A DNA stretch of 64,000 nt from Sandaracinus amylolyticus (lineage in GTDB: Bacteria > Myxococcota_A > Polyangia > Polyangiales > Sandaracinaceae), in NCBI RefSeq assembly GCF_000737325.1, contig NZ_CP011125.1, positions 8,060,001 to 8,124,000 of the forward strand, written 5' to 3'. Each line of letters opens with the position of its first letter. Within the stretch, counting starts at the first letter, position 1. Below, piece after piece: positions 9,675 through 18,817 of this stretch. The position numbers and the translations under genes were made by a program. The notes beneath the pieces are model-generated. The model saw only the letters and a list, made by a program, of their open reading frames with translations. It searched no databases and was not told where the DNA came from.

Positions 9675-10775
9675 ATGAAGGTCGGCATTCTGACGGGCGG
9701 CGGCGACTGTCCGGGGCTCAACGCGGTCATCCGTGCCGCGGTGAAGACGGGGATCGCCCGGCACGGCTTCGAGATGCTCGGCATCGAGGATGCGTTCCAC
9801 GGCCTCGTCGACCTCGGATACCAATCACCGCACGGGAACCGGTGGCTCACCGAGATGGACGTGCGCGGCATCCAGACGCGCGGCGGGACGATCCTCGGCA
9901 CGTCGAACCGCGGCGATCCGTTCCACTACGTCGTGAAGAGCGAGAGCGGCAAGGAGATCGAGACCGACATCTCCGATCGCGTGCTCGAGAACATGCACAG
10001 GATCGGGCTCGACGCGATCATCTCGATCGGCGGCGACGGCTCGATGCGGATCGCCCAGCGCTTCTTCGAGAAGGGCATGCCGATCGTCGGGGTGCCGAAG
10101 ACGATCGACAACGACCTCGGCGCGACCGATCAGACGTTCGGGTTCGACACCGCGGTCTGCATCGCCACCGAGGCGATCGATCGACTGAGCGACACCGCGG
10201 CGAGCCACGACCGCGTGATGCTCGTCGAGGTGATGGGGCGCGACGCCGGGTGGATCGCGCTGCACGCGGGGCTCGCGGGCGGTGCGGACGCGATCCTCAT
10301 CCCCGAGATCCCGTATCGCATCGACGCGATCGCGAAGATGATCGCGCAGCGCAGCGCGGCGAAGCAGAAGTACTCGATCATCGTCGTCAGCGAAGGCGCG
10401 AAGCCGCTCGGCGGCGATCGGAGCATCGGCGAGACGCGCGCCGGCGCGATGCCGCGTCTGATGGGCGCCGGATCGCGCGTGGCGGAGGGGCTGCGCGAGC
10501 TCGTGAGCGCCGACATCCGCGTGACGGTGCTCGGACACATCCAGCGCGGCGGCCCTCCGTCGAGCTTCGATCGCAACCTCGCCACGCGGTACGGGCGCGC
10601 TGCGGCGGACCTCGTCGCGACCAAGCAGTTCGGTCGGATGGTCGCGCTGCGCGACGGGCAGATCGTGACGCTGCCGATCGCCGATGCGATCGCGAAGCCG
10701 AAGCTCGTCGATCCGAAGAGCGAGATGGTCGAGACCGCGCGCGCGCTCGGGACGTTCTTCGGCGACGAGCCGTGA
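9675..10775 (+). CDS. pfkA: 6-phosphofructokinase (ATP or PPi donor uncertain)
   Basis: A 366-aa phosphofructokinase that phosphorylates fructose-6-phosphate. Visible motifs: GILTGGGDCPGLNAVIR at the N-terminus, ISIGGDGS (G122), GVPKTIDNDLGATDQTFGF (K142, catalytic D145), EVMGRDAGWIAL, and GHIQRGGPPSSFDR. The residues equivalent to E. coli 104 and 124 are Gly and Lys. Gly at the first favours ATP, Lys at the second is typical of PPi-dependent or group III enzymes, so the donor cannot be called from sequence alone. Start at the ATG of MKVGIL; no good SD is seen. Confidence 0.94.
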   Translation: MKVGILTGGGDCPGLNAVIRAAVKTGIARHGFEMLGIEDAFHGLVDLGYQSPHGNRWLTEMDVRGIQTRGGTILGTSNRGDPFHYVVKSESGKEIETDISDRVLENMHRIGLDAIISIGGDGSMRIAQRFFEKGMPIVGVPKTIDNDLGATDQTFGFDTAVCIATEAIDRLSDTAASHDRVMLVEVMGRDAGWIALHAGLAGGADAILIPEIPYRIDAIAKMIAQRSAAKQKYSIIVVSEGAKPLGGDRSIGETRAGAMPRLMGAGSRVAEGLRELVSADIRVTVLGHIQRGGPPSSFDRNLATRYGRAAADLVATKQFGRMVALRDGQIVTLPIADAIAKPKLVDPKSEMVETARALGTFFGDEP

Positions 10776-10782
10776 GCCTGCG

Positions 10783-10840
10783 CCCCGGGCGCGCTCCGCG
10801 AAGCGGCCCGGGGTCGAGAGGGGAGGGGCGCAGCCTCCCC
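10783..10840. terminator. Two tandem hairpins between convergent genes
   Basis: Two stems follow each other: CCCCGGGC (10783) with GCCCGGGG (ending 10813), containing an inner CGCT/AGCG pair, and GGGGAGG (10820) with CCTCCCC (ending 10840). They sit between the stops of pfkA and the convergent lipoprotein gene and can serve both strands. Confidence 0.55.
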
Positions 10841-10848
10841 CGGAAGAC

Positions 10849-12273
10849 TCAGTCCCAGCGCGACGTGACGTCGATCGCCCAGCGCTCGAGCGTGCCGACC
10901 TCACCGCTCACGCGGTCGGCGACGCGCAGCGTCCAGGTGCCGTTGACCTGCTCGTCGCCCGAGAAGCCGCGCACGGGGCCGTCGAGCTCGACGTAGCCGG
11001 GCTCGGCGTCTCCCTCGAACAGCACGACCTCGGTGCCCGCGGGGTTCGTGAGCGTCACCCGCAGATCCGAGGGGCGCGAGTGGTTCAGGAGCGCGCGGAT
11101 CTCCACGTCGGTGTCCACCGTCGCGAGGCCGTACACGATCACGCTGCGCTCGAGCACCGCGTCGTCGCCGATCTCGATCGAGTAGCCCTCGCCGTACGAG
11201 CCGCGCAGCCAAGTGGGCACGCACACGCCTTCGTCACCGCGCGTGAGGCCCGCGCACACGAGCTGCTCGTCGGCGCACGCGACGCTCGCCGAGCACGGCG
11301 CGCCTTCGCCCTCGACGCGCGCCTCGGGCGCACAGCGACCTGCGCCCTGCTCTTCCACGAAGCCCTGGCAGCGCAGCCCTTCCGCGCACGTGTTGCCGGT
11401 CCAGCCCTCGCAGTCCGCACCGATGCGCGCGCCGCCGGGCGCGCCGAGCACGACGCACTCGTAGAGATCGCCGTCGTGGATCTCCGCGCCGAGCTCGGTC
11501 GTGTCGCCGACGAGCACCGCGCCGTACGAGTTGTCGCCCGCGCCGTACTCGATCACCACGAAGCGGCGCCCGGTCGCGACCTCGGCGAGCTCGAGCACGT
11601 TCACCTCGTTCTGATCGACCGCCGCGAGCGCGCTCGCGAGATCGGTCGCGTCCTCGTACGCGACGCGCACCGCCGCGACGATCTGCGCCGCGCGCGCCGC
11701 CGAGATGCCGTCGGGCGAGCGCACCACCGTCGAGAGCAGCGGCTCGAAGTGCGCGCTGTCGCGCAGCTGTCGGTACGTCGTCCCGAAGAGGCACTCACCC
11801 GCGTCGCGCGGGCACCCTTCGCCGCTGCACTCGCTCACGAGCGTGAACGCGCCGCGCACTCGGCGATCGTAGCCCTTCACGATCACGCGATAGCGCCCCG
11901 CGCCGAGATCGCGCGAGAGCGCCGACCACAGCGTGCCGCCGGCGTCGTCGTTGCGCGCGATGTACGAGCCCCAGCCGCGCGGGCCTTCGCGATAGAGGTA
12001 GAGCATCGTGTCCACCTCGCGCGCGCCCTCGGTGCGCAGCGTGATCGACGCCTGCGCGCCGAGCTCGAACGTCCACGCGTGAAACGACTCGTCGCGCGTG
12101 ATCTCCGCGCTGACCGATCCGCCGAGCGCGAGCGCGCCGTGATCGATCGGGTTGCGGAACGAGTCGGCCGCGCCCTCGAGCGGCGCGTCTTCTTCGACGC
12201 CCTTGTCGGCCGGAGCGGCCTGGCAGGCGAGCAGCGCGGGGACGAGGGCGAGCCAGCGGAGTGTGCGGGTCAT
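10849..12273 (-). CDS. Lipoprotein with pre-peptidase-like and C-terminal P domain
   Basis: A 474-aa lipoprotein from ATG 12273 (GAAAGG 8 nt upstream) with lipobox LLAC at residue ~17. Residues ~40-140 look like a bacterial pre-peptidase C-terminal type beta domain (TLRTEGAREVDTMLYLYRE, YRVIVKGYDRR). The middle holds a helical segment and a Cys-rich patch with eight cysteines. The last ~110 residues form a proprotein-convertase P domain (DVEIRALLNHSRPSDLRVTLTNPAGTEVVL ... NGTWTLRVADRVSGEVGTLERWAID, described in pieces). No protease domain is present, so this is likely a surface or binding protein. Confidence 0.8.
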   Translation of the reverse strand: MTRTLRWLALVPALLACQAAPADKGVEEDAPLEGAADSFRNPIDHGALALGGSVSAEITRDESFHAWTFELGAQASITLRTEGAREVDTMLYLYREGPRGWGSYIARNDDAGGTLWSALSRDLGAGRYRVIVKGYDRRVRGAFTLVSECSGEGCPRDAGECLFGTTYRQLRDSAHFEPLLSTVVRSPDGISAARAAQIVAAVRVAYEDATDLASALAAVDQNEVNVLELAEVATGRRFVVIEYGAGDNSYGAVLVGDTTELGAEIHDGDLYECVVLGAPGGARIGADCEGWTGNTCAEGLRCQGFVEEQGAGRCAPEARVEGEGAPCSASVACADEQLVCAGLTRGDEGVCVPTWLRGSYGEGYSIEIGDDAVLERSVIVYGLATVDTDVEIRALLNHSRPSDLRVTLTNPAGTEVVLFEGDAEPGYVELDGPVRGFSGDEQVNGTWTLRVADRVSGEVGTLERWAIDVTSRWD

Positions 12274-12476
12274 CGGATCGGACCTTTCGTGCCCGAGCCG
12301 ATGGCAATCGACGTGCCCTACCTCCGCACACACTTACCCAGCGTTTTTCGCGCGATCTGGCGGCGGGTGGCGGACGGCGGGTGGCGGCCCGTCAGGCCGA
12401 GGGGTGGCGAGTCGAGCAGCCGGTCGGGCGTGCGGGCGCAACGCGCGCGGGCGCTTCAGGATGCGCGCGACGAGCG

Positions 12477-13154
12477 ATGGACGACACGAGACGGCGCGCG
12501 GAGACACGGAGACGGAGCCACGACACGCTCGGCGTCGCGATCGCGGCGCTCGCCATCGTGAGCGCGGCATGCTCGAGCGCACAGTCACAGACGTCGAGCG
12601 ACGCGCTGGTGCCGTACGAGATCACCGCCGCGCGCGTCCGCCTCGCGCTCCCGGACTGGCAGGTCCGCAGCGAGGACGAGTCCCGCTGCATTCGCCGCAT
12701 GACGACCACTGGTGATCGGAGCATCGACGAGCGCGCGGCGCGTGCGCAGGAAACCGTGGAGCGCTCGGGACGCGTCAGCGAGCTCGTGCTGGTGCGCGAC
12801 CGCCAGCGGGGCGTGACGCCGGTCGTGCATCTGTGGGTGAGCCCGTCGGACACGCAGAGACCAGTGCTCGAGCTGGCTCGAGAGGGTGTCCGGACGATCG
12901 AGGGAGCGCCGGGCTTCGTGATGCTGGAGCCAGCGCGCACGCTCGCGCTCCCCGGGATCTCCGATGCGGCGGTGTCGCGGTACCGGAGCAGCGCCGCGAT
13001 TCGCGGCGGCGAGCTGCGAGACGCCGAGAGCGTCCACGTGCAGCTCCGTCACGCAGGGCACCTCGTGATGCTGAAGATGACGACGCCAGTCGACGTGACC
13101 GGCCGTCCGGACGCGCTCTTCGCGCGTGTGCTCCAGTCGATCGCCGCGCTGTAG
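12477..13154 (+). CDS. Hypothetical lipoprotein
   Basis: A 225-aa protein; the ATG at 12477 gives a basic N-terminus, a hydrophobic stretch and lipobox SAAC. A longer in-frame extension exists but has no better signal. The mature part is predicted mixed alpha/beta with one internal cysteine. No family recognised. It ends 7 bp from the convergent uridine kinase stop. The ~200 bp upstream of it is G-rich with no feature I can name. Confidence 0.68.
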   Translation: MDDTRRRAETRRRSHDTLGVAIAALAIVSAACSSAQSQTSSDALVPYEITAARVRLALPDWQVRSEDESRCIRRMTTTGDRSIDERAARAQETVERSGRVSELVLVRDRQRGVTPVVHLWVSPSDTQRPVLELAREGVRTIEGAPGFVMLEPARTLALPGISDAAVSRYRSSAAIRGGELRDAESVHVQLRHAGHLVMLKMTTPVDVTGRPDALFARVLQSIAAL

Positions 13155-13161
13155 CAGCCGC

Positions 13162-13791
13162 TCAGATCCTGCCGCGGCTCGCGAGCACCGACTGGATCTT
13201 CGCGACGATCAGGTCGAGCGCGACGTGGTTGTCGCCGCCCTCCGGGATGATCACGTCCGCCCAGCGCTTGCTCGGCTCGACGAACTGCAGATGCATCGGG
13301 CGCACCGTCGAGTAGTACTGCTCGCGCACCGCCTCGAAGCTGCGACCGCGGTGCTCCATGTCGCGACGCACGCGACGCAGCACGCGGATGTCGGCGTCGG
13401 TGTCGACGAAGAGCTTGAGGTCGAGCTCGGCGCGCAGCTCGGGGTCGCTGAAGATGAGGATGCCCTCGACGACGATGATCGTCGTCGGCTCCACGCGCCG
13501 CGTGTACGGGCTGCGGCGGTGGATCTTGAAGTCGTACATCGGGATCTCGACCGCTCGGCCGCGCTTCAGCTCGCGCACGTGGTGCAGGAGCAGCGACGAC
13601 TCGAGCGCGTCGGGATGATCGAAGTTGAGCTGGCAGCGATCCTCGTACGTGAGGTCGGGGCGATCGAGGTAGTAGCTGTCGTGCTCGAGGATCGCGACCA
13701 TCTCGGCCGGGACCGCGCCCGCGATCTTCCGCGCCACCGTGGTCTTGCCCGACCCCGTGCCCCCCGCGACGCCCACCAGGAACGGCTGCAT
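13162..13791 (-). CDS. udk: Uridine kinase
   Basis: A 209-aa P-loop kinase that phosphorylates uridine and cytidine in pyrimidine salvage. Walker A is GVAGGTGSGKTT near the N-terminus; LEHDSYYLDR, FDHPDALE, the YDF loop (MYDFKIHRR), VEGILIF and the lid RRDMEHRGR match the Udk family along its full length. The gene upstream on the same strand ends 13 bp before its start. Confidence 0.95.
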   Translation of the reverse strand: MQPFLVGVAGGTGSGKTTVARKIAGAVPAEMVAILEHDSYYLDRPDLTYEDRCQLNFDHPDALESSLLLHHVRELKRGRAVEIPMYDFKIHRRSPYTRRVEPTTIIVVEGILIFSDPELRAELDLKLFVDTDADIRVLRRVRRDMEHRGRSFEAVREQYYSTVRPMHLQFVEPSKRWADVIIPEGGDNHVALDLIVAKIQSVLASRGRI

Positions 13792-13804
13792 GGGCCGCGA
13801 TCTA

Positions 13805-14563
13805 TCACAGCTCCGCGGGCGCGCGCGCGCCGACGCTGGGATCGATCACGATCTCGACGCCGGCCTCGACCTGGTAGAGGCCGATCTCGTCTCCGCCCTC
13901 GAGGCCGTGCAGGCGCGAGTACGCGACGCCGAGGTGGATGTCGACGCGCGATCCGCGCCGCGGTCGATCGAGCTCGGCGTCGATCACGACCGGGATGCGG
14001 ATGCCGGTCGAGAGCTGCCAGCCCGCGGTGCTCGGCGGCGTGAGATCGAACGTCTCGACGGTGTCGCCGTCGGGCTGGGTGACGCGCACGGTGCTCGGAT
14101 CGACGGGCAGGCTGACGAACGCACGGGCCGCGCCCCATGGCACGACGTAAGGGTTCTCGTACGCGAAGATCACGCCGATGTCGGGCGCGACGAAGGGACC
14201 GTACGAGTGCCCGCCCGCGCCCACGCCCGCGACCAGCCCGACCGACTCGATGGGCGCGAATTTCACGCCCATCCGGCCCGCGCCGAGCAGCGGCGAGCGC
14301 TCGTCGCCGTAGTCGAGGTGCGCGATCGTGCCCTCGGCCTGCAGCTCGATCTGCGACGCGACGCCGACGCGCCCGCGCACCGATCCGCTCCCGCCCCGCA
14401 CGTCGATCGCGTCGATGTACGAGCCCGCGATCTGCACCGAGGCCTGGCCCTCTTCGAGCGTCGCGGAGCTCTCGAGCGGGAGGGTGCGCGCTGGCGGCGA
14501 GAGCGCGAACGGAGTGCACCCGACGAGCGCGAGGGTGCTCAGCGCGAAGACGATGCGAGTCAT
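13805..14563 (-). CDS. Outer-membrane-type lipoprotein, hypothetical
   Basis: A 252-aa protein from ATG 14563 with AGGAG 9 nt upstream and lipobox LVGC at ~residue 16. The mature sequence is rich in alternating-hydrophobicity strands (RGRVGVASQIELQAEG, GRMGVKFAPIESVGLVAG, LSTGIRIPVVIDAEL) like small outer-membrane beta-barrels. No family name can be assigned. Same strand as udk and just upstream of it, so the two probably share a transcript. Divergent from the 5'-nucleotidase with 192 bp between starts. Confidence 0.72.
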   Translation of the reverse strand: MTRIVFALSTLALVGCTPFALSPPARTLPLESSATLEEGQASVQIAGSYIDAIDVRGGSGSVRGRVGVASQIELQAEGTIAHLDYGDERSPLLGAGRMGVKFAPIESVGLVAGVGAGGHSYGPFVAPDIGVIFAYENPYVVPWGAARAFVSLPVDPSTVRVTQPDGDTVETFDLTPPSTAGWQLSTGIRIPVVIDAELDRPRRGSRVDIHLGVAYSRLHGLEGGDEIGLYQVEAGVEIVIDPSVGARAPAEL

Positions 14564-14755
14564 GCGACGGGGCTCCTGGCTGGAGTGCTCGCTCGCGTGC
14601 GGACGGAGGGCCCGGGGCGGGCGAGCCGATGTTCGGACGGGGCCCATCGCAAACACGAGACCACCGTGAATTCCGTGCGATATCGCGGTGACCGTGGTGC
14701 GCGAGCAACACCTCGACGCGCCGAGGCGTGCCGTGGGCGCGCTACGCTCCGCGCG

Positions 14756-16501
14756 ATGCGTCGTTCGCTCGTCCTCGTCCTCGCGCCCCTCCTCGCCTCG
14801 TGCGGAGGGAACGCGCCACCGCCCGCTCGCTCCACCGAGCCCACCGTCGTCGCGCAGGAGACCGCGCCCGCGGCGCCGCGGAACGCGACGATCTCGATCG
14901 TCGGCACCAACGATCTCCACGGTCACATCCGCGCGCTGCCGATCTTCGCCGGCTACCTCGCGAACCTCCGCGCGGCGCGTGCGCGCGACCAGGGCGCGGT
15001 GTTGCTCCTCGACGGCGGCGACATGTTCCAGGGCACGCTCGAGTCGAACCTCGAAGAGGGCGCGAGCGTGGTGCGCGCGTACGAGGTGCTCGGCTACGAC
15101 GCGGTGACGATCGGCAACCACGAGTTCGACTACGGGCCGATCGGGCCGCGCGCGACGCCGCGCGATGCCGGCGACGATCCGCGCGGTGCGCTGCGCGCGC
15201 GCATCGAGCAGGCGCGCTTCCCGTTCCTCAGCGCGAACCTGATGCAGCGCGAGAGCGGCGCGCGCGCCGAGCTCGGCGTGCCCTCGGTGCTGCTCGAGCG
15301 CGCGGGCATCTCGATCGGCGTGATCGGCGTGACCACCGAGCAGACGCTCACGACGACGATCTCGACCAACGTGGCGGACCTCGCGATGCGCGGGCTCGCC
15401 GACGCGATCACCGAGGAAGCGCGCGCGCTGCGGGCGCGCGGCGCGGCGATGGTCGTGGTCACCGCGCACGCGGGCGGGAAGTGCGAGCGCTTCGACGATC
15501 CCGACGATCTCTCGAGCTGCGATCCCGAGGAGGAGATCTTCGAGGTCGCGCGCGCGCTCCCGCCGGGCACCGTCGACGCGATCGTCGGGGGGCACACGCA
15601 CCAGGCGGTCGCGCATCGCGTGAACGGGATCCCGATCATCGAGGCGTACTCGTACGGCGTCGCGTTCGGGCGCGTGGACCTCGTGATCGAGCGCGCGAGC
15701 GGGCGCGTGATCGACGTGCGGGTGCTGCCGCCGCAGCGGCTCTGCAGGGCCGAGGGCGCGAGCGCGGAGGGCGATCTCGCCGCGTGCGCGCCCGGTGACT
15801 ACGAAGGCGCGGCGGTCGTCGCCGATGCGCGCGTCGCGGACGTGATCGCGCCCTCGCTCGCCCAGGCCGACACGCAGCGCCACGACGAGCTCGGACCGAC
15901 GCTGAGCGAGGCGTTCGTCAAGCAGTACGGCAGCGAGAGCGCGCTCGGGAACCTGTTCGTCGATCTGATGCTGCGCGCGCGCCCCGACGCCGATGCCGCG
16001 ATCATCAACGGCGGCGGGCTGCGCGCGGATCTGCCCGCCGGGCCGCTGCGCTACGGCGCGCTGTACGAGGCGTTCCCGTTCGACAACCGGTTCGCGATGG
16101 TGCGGATGCGCGCGTCGGAGCTCGCGGCGATGATCGCGCAGAACCTCGCGCGCGGCGGCGGCCATCTCTCGCTCGGCGGCGTGCGCGCCGAGGCGCGGTG
16201 CGTGCGCGGGGAGCTCGTCGTGTCGCTCACGCGCGATGGTCGTCGCGTGCGCGACACCGAGGTGCTCGACGTGCTCGCGAGCGACTTCCTCGTGAGCGGT
16301 GGCGACGGAGCGTTCGCGGCGATCCGCGAGCGCGACCCCAGCGCGCTGACGATCGAGGACGATCCGCCGATCCGCGAGGCGATGGCCGATGCGCTGCGCG
16401 CGATGCGCGGGCAGACGCTCGCGTCGCGCGCGTTCTTCGATCCCGACGCGCCTCGGGTGCGCGCGCCGAGCGCGCGCCCGGTCAGCTGCGCGAGTCGATG
16501 A
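14756..16501 (+). CDS. 5'-nucleotidase/bifunctional nucleotidase lipoprotein (UshA-like)
   Basis: A 581-aa lipoprotein (LLASC lipobox near residue 16). The N-terminal metallophosphoesterase domain is complete: GTNDLHGH, LDGGDMFQGT, IGNHEFDYG, TAHAG, GGHTHQ. The C-terminal nucleotidase domain shows INGGGLRADL and the substrate-binding FPFDNRFAMV region. Such enzymes release phosphate from extracellular nucleotides in the periplasm. An insertion with paired cysteines (KCERFDDPDDLSSC) interrupts the first domain. The gene overlaps the convergent phosphatase by 20 bp. Confidence 0.92.
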   Translation: MRRSLVLVLAPLLASCGGNAPPPARSTEPTVVAQETAPAAPRNATISIVGTNDLHGHIRALPIFAGYLANLRAARARDQGAVLLLDGGDMFQGTLESNLEEGASVVRAYEVLGYDAVTIGNHEFDYGPIGPRATPRDAGDDPRGALRARIEQARFPFLSANLMQRESGARAELGVPSVLLERAGISIGVIGVTTEQTLTTTISTNVADLAMRGLADAITEEARALRARGAAMVVVTAHAGGKCERFDDPDDLSSCDPEEEIFEVARALPPGTVDAIVGGHTHQAVAHRVNGIPIIEAYSYGVAFGRVDLVIERASGRVIDVRVLPPQRLCRAEGASAEGDLAACAPGDYEGAAVVADARVADVIAPSLAQADTQRHDELGPTLSEAFVKQYGSESALGNLFVDLMLRARPDADAAIINGGGLRADLPAGPLRYGALYEAFPFDNRFAMVRMRASELAAMIAQNLARGGGHLSLGGVRAEARCVRGELVVSLTRDGRRVRDTEVLDVLASDFLVSGGDGAFAAIRERDPSALTIEDDPPIREAMADALRAMRGQTLASRAFFDPDAPRVRAPSARPVSCASR

Positions 16502-17135
16502 TCGGCAGGAGCTCGCGCGGGTGCGCGATCAGGTGATGCGCGCCCGCGGCCTCGAGCGCCGCGCGATCTCGGAACCCCCAGAGGCAGCCCACCGCGAGCA
16601 TCCCCGCGCTGCGCGCGGTGCGCATGTCGGTGTCGCCGTCACCGACGAAGACGATCGACGCCGGAGGCACGCCGAGCGCGCGCGCGATCTCGAGCGCGCC
16701 GGTGGGATCCGGCTTGTGCGGGATGCCGTCCTTCTGTCCGAGCACCGCGTCGAAGCGGAAGCGCGCGAAGAGCTGCTCGACGAGCTCGACCGACGCGGCG
16801 TGCGGCTTGTTCGTGAGCACGGCCTTCGCGATGCCGCGCGCGTCGAGCGCCTCGAGCACCTCGACGATGCCCTCGTAGGGGCGCGTCTCCACGATCAGGT
16901 GCGAGCGATACCGCGCGCGGTAGCGCGCGAGCACGTCTGCGAAGCGCGCATCGCGGTGCTCGGGGGGCAGCGCGCCACGCACGAGCTCGGACGCGCCGTA
17001 GCCCACGAGGCCGCGCACCTCGTCGATCGTGTGCGTCGGCAGACCGGCCTCGGCGAGCGCGTGGTTGAGCGACGCGGCGATGTCCGCGAGGCTGTCGATC
17101 AGCGTTCCATCGAGATCGAAGATGACGGCCGTCAT
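16482..17135 (-). CDS. gph: HAD-family phosphoglycolate phosphatase-like hydrolase
   Basis: A 217-aa HAD hydrolase from ATG 17135. Motif I FDLDGTLIDS, motif II VLTNKP, motif III K with HKPDP, and motif IV FVGDGDTDM are intact, and the cap domain lies between I and II. This is the Gph type that dephosphorylates 2-phosphoglycolate, although substrate range within the family is broad. It overlaps the nucleotidase 3' end by 20 bp and is divergent from the MpaB-like gene. Confidence 0.9.
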   Translation of the reverse strand: MTAVIFDLDGTLIDSLADIAASLNHALAEAGLPTHTIDEVRGLVGYGASELVRGALPPEHRDARFADVLARYRARYRSHLIVETRPYEGIVEVLEALDARGIAKAVLTNKPHAASVELVEQLFARFRFDAVLGQKDGIPHKPDPTGALEIARALGVPPASIVFVGDGDTDMRTARSAGMLAVGCLWGFRDRAALEAAGAHHLIAHPRELLPIIDSRS

Positions 17136-17205
17136 GCGGGGGGCGAGATAGCACGTTAGAATTCGGGCAGCGCGCGCATTCCCAGCTCCAGCCACGAGGT
17201 GAGCG

Positions 17206-18159
17206 ATGACGGCAGCGACGGTCACGCGGGACGAGCTCGAGCGACGCATCGCCGAGGTCCGCGCCCGCACGCGGGATCCGCGCGCCGGCATCTACGGGCC
17301 GGGCTCGATCTCGTGGAGGATCAACCGCGAGGGGATCATCATGCTCGGCGGCGGGCGCGCCGCGCTGCTGCAGCTCGCGCATCCGTACGTCGCGCACGCG
17401 GTCGATCAGCACTCGGACACGAGGCGCGATCCCGTCGGGCGTTTCCGCCGCACGTTCATGCACGTGTTCGCGATGGTGTTCGGCGATCTCGATCACGCGA
17501 TCGAGAGCGCGCGGCGCGTGCACCGGATCCACACCGGCATCAAGGGCCCGATCCGCGAGGACGTCGGCGCGTATCGCGACGGGCATCGCTACCACGCGAA
17601 CGATCCCGAGGCGCTCTTCTGGGTGCACGCGACGCTCGTCGACACCGCGGTGATGCTCTACGAGCTCGGCGTCGCGCCGCTCACGCGCGAGGAGAAGGAG
17701 CGCTACTACGCGGAGTCGCGGCTCTTCGCGGGGCTCTTCGGGATCCCCGAGCGCGTGATGCCGCGCTCGTTCGCGGAGCTCGAGGAGTACATGCGCGCGA
17801 TGATGGCGAGCGAGACGATCACGGTGGGTCGTCCCGCGCTCGAGATCGCCGCGTTCTTGCTGCAGCCGCCGCGGCCGAGCGCGGCGCCGTTCGTCGCGTG
17901 GTACCGCGTGCTCACCGCGGGGCTGCTGCCGCCGCGGCTGCGCGAGCAGCTCGAGCTGCCGTTCGGCCCGCGCGAGAGGGCGATCTTCGAGCGATCGATC
18001 CCGCTCTTGCGCGCGACGTACCGCACCACGCCGAAGCGGCTTCGCTACTTCCCCGACTACGTCGAGGCCAAGCGCAGGCTCGCGGGCAAGCCCGCGCACG
18101 ACGCGTTCGGGCGCGCGCTCGAGAAGATCGCGCTGCGCGCGATCGAGCCGGTTCGCTGA
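17206..18159 (+). CDS. MpaB/latex-clearing-type oxygenase (DUF2236)
   Basis: A 317-aa soluble, mostly helical protein. The DUF2236 hallmarks are visible: GPGSISWRINREG near residue 25, LQLAHPYVAHAV with the conserved His, RFRRTFMHVFAMVFG, and ALFWVHATLVDTAVMLYE. The family includes fungal MpaB oxygenase and latex-clearing proteins, some of which bind heme b; most bacterial members are uncharacterised. A potential start seven bases upstream is in another frame. No partner gene suggests a substrate. Confidence 0.87.
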   Translation: MTAATVTRDELERRIAEVRARTRDPRAGIYGPGSISWRINREGIIMLGGGRAALLQLAHPYVAHAVDQHSDTRRDPVGRFRRTFMHVFAMVFGDLDHAIESARRVHRIHTGIKGPIREDVGAYRDGHRYHANDPEALFWVHATLVDTAVMLYELGVAPLTREEKERYYAESRLFAGLFGIPERVMPRSFAELEEYMRAMMASETITVGRPALEIAAFLLQPPRPSAAPFVAWYRVLTAGLLPPRLREQLELPFGPRERAIFERSIPLLRATYRTTPKRLRYFPDYVEAKRRLAGKPAHDAFGRALEKIALRAIEPVR

Positions 18160-18198
18160 GCTGCGCGTGAGCCGCCTCACCCGCGTGCGGCCGGGCAT

Positions 18199-18227
18199 TT
18201 GACAATCGACAGCTGGAAGTTGAACTT
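18199..18227 (+). promoter_or_regulatory. Candidate promoter with overlapping palindrome
   Basis: A perfect TTGACA at 18199-18204 is followed 17 bp later by GAACTT, a poor -10 match. The palindrome AAGTTGAACTT (18217-18227) overlaps the -10 position and could be an operator. It lies 146 bp upstream of the TerB-like gene. The composition is unusually A+T-rich for this genome. Confidence 0.35.
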
Positions 18228-18372
18228 ACGACTTCGAGCGGCGCAGCGGTTCGCGTCCACTCGGGCCGAGCGCGTCCGTCACCTCCACCCCAATCCCCGT
18301 CGGGCGCGCTCGGCCTCCTTTCTCCTCGCGTGTTAGCCTCGCGGCGAGCCACACGACACGGGGAGAACGCGG

Positions 18373-18756
18373 ATGCAGGACTACCAAGAGGCCATGCTCA
18401 AGTCGCTCGTCGCGGTCGCGTGGGCGGACGGGCGTGTCGAGGGCGAGGAGAGCGAGGTCATCGAGGCCCTGCTCGACTCGTTCGAGATCCAGGGTGCGGA
18501 CCGCGAAGCGATCCGCGAGTACGCCAAGACGCGCCGCACGCTCGACGACGTGCCGCTGAGCGAGCTGTCGGCCTCCGATCGTCGTGTGCTCCTGCAGCAC
18601 GCCGTGATCCTCACGTACATCGACGGCCAGCAGAGCGAGCAGGAGAAGAAGATCGTCGGAGAGCTCGTGGAGCGGCTGCGCATCCCGACCGACGAAGCCG
18701 CGAGCCTGCTCGAGGCCGCCGACGAGCGCGCGCGCCGGCTGATCTCGCTGTTGTGA
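18373..18756 (+). CDS. TerB-like small helical protein
   Basis: A 127-aa all-helical protein preceded by GGGGAGA. The pattern AVAWADGRVEGEESEVIEALLDS and later LTYIDGQQSEQEKKIVGEL gives two acidic D-G-x-x-x-x-E-E helix pairs, the hallmark of the TerB fold (tellurite-resistance/DUF533-like), which probably binds metal through the acidic residues. Function of stand-alone members is unknown. The stop lies at the start of a short 15-bp tandem repeat. Confidence 0.75.
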   Translation: MQDYQEAMLKSLVAVAWADGRVEGEESEVIEALLDSFEIQGADREAIREYAKTRRTLDDVPLSELSASDRRVLLQHAVILTYIDGQQSEQEKKIVGELVERLRIPTDEAASLLEAADERARRLISLL

Positions 18757-18788
18757 GCTCCGCTCTCGTGAGCTCCGCTCTTGTGAGC
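18754..18788. repeat. Short 15-bp tandem repeat
   Basis: The unit TGAGCTCCGCTCT(C/T)G occurs twice head-to-tail (18754-18768, 18769-18783) and a partial third copy follows. The first copy begins with the stop codon of the TerB-like gene. Confidence 0.6.
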
Positions 18789-18817
18789 GACGCGTGATCG
18801 CGTAGACCTGCGCGACC

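Noticed and set aside
17199-18170. Alternative 323-codon frame overlapping the MpaB-like gene
   Set aside because: Its translation is Arg-rich without motifs, while the frame from 17206 matches DUF2236 throughout.
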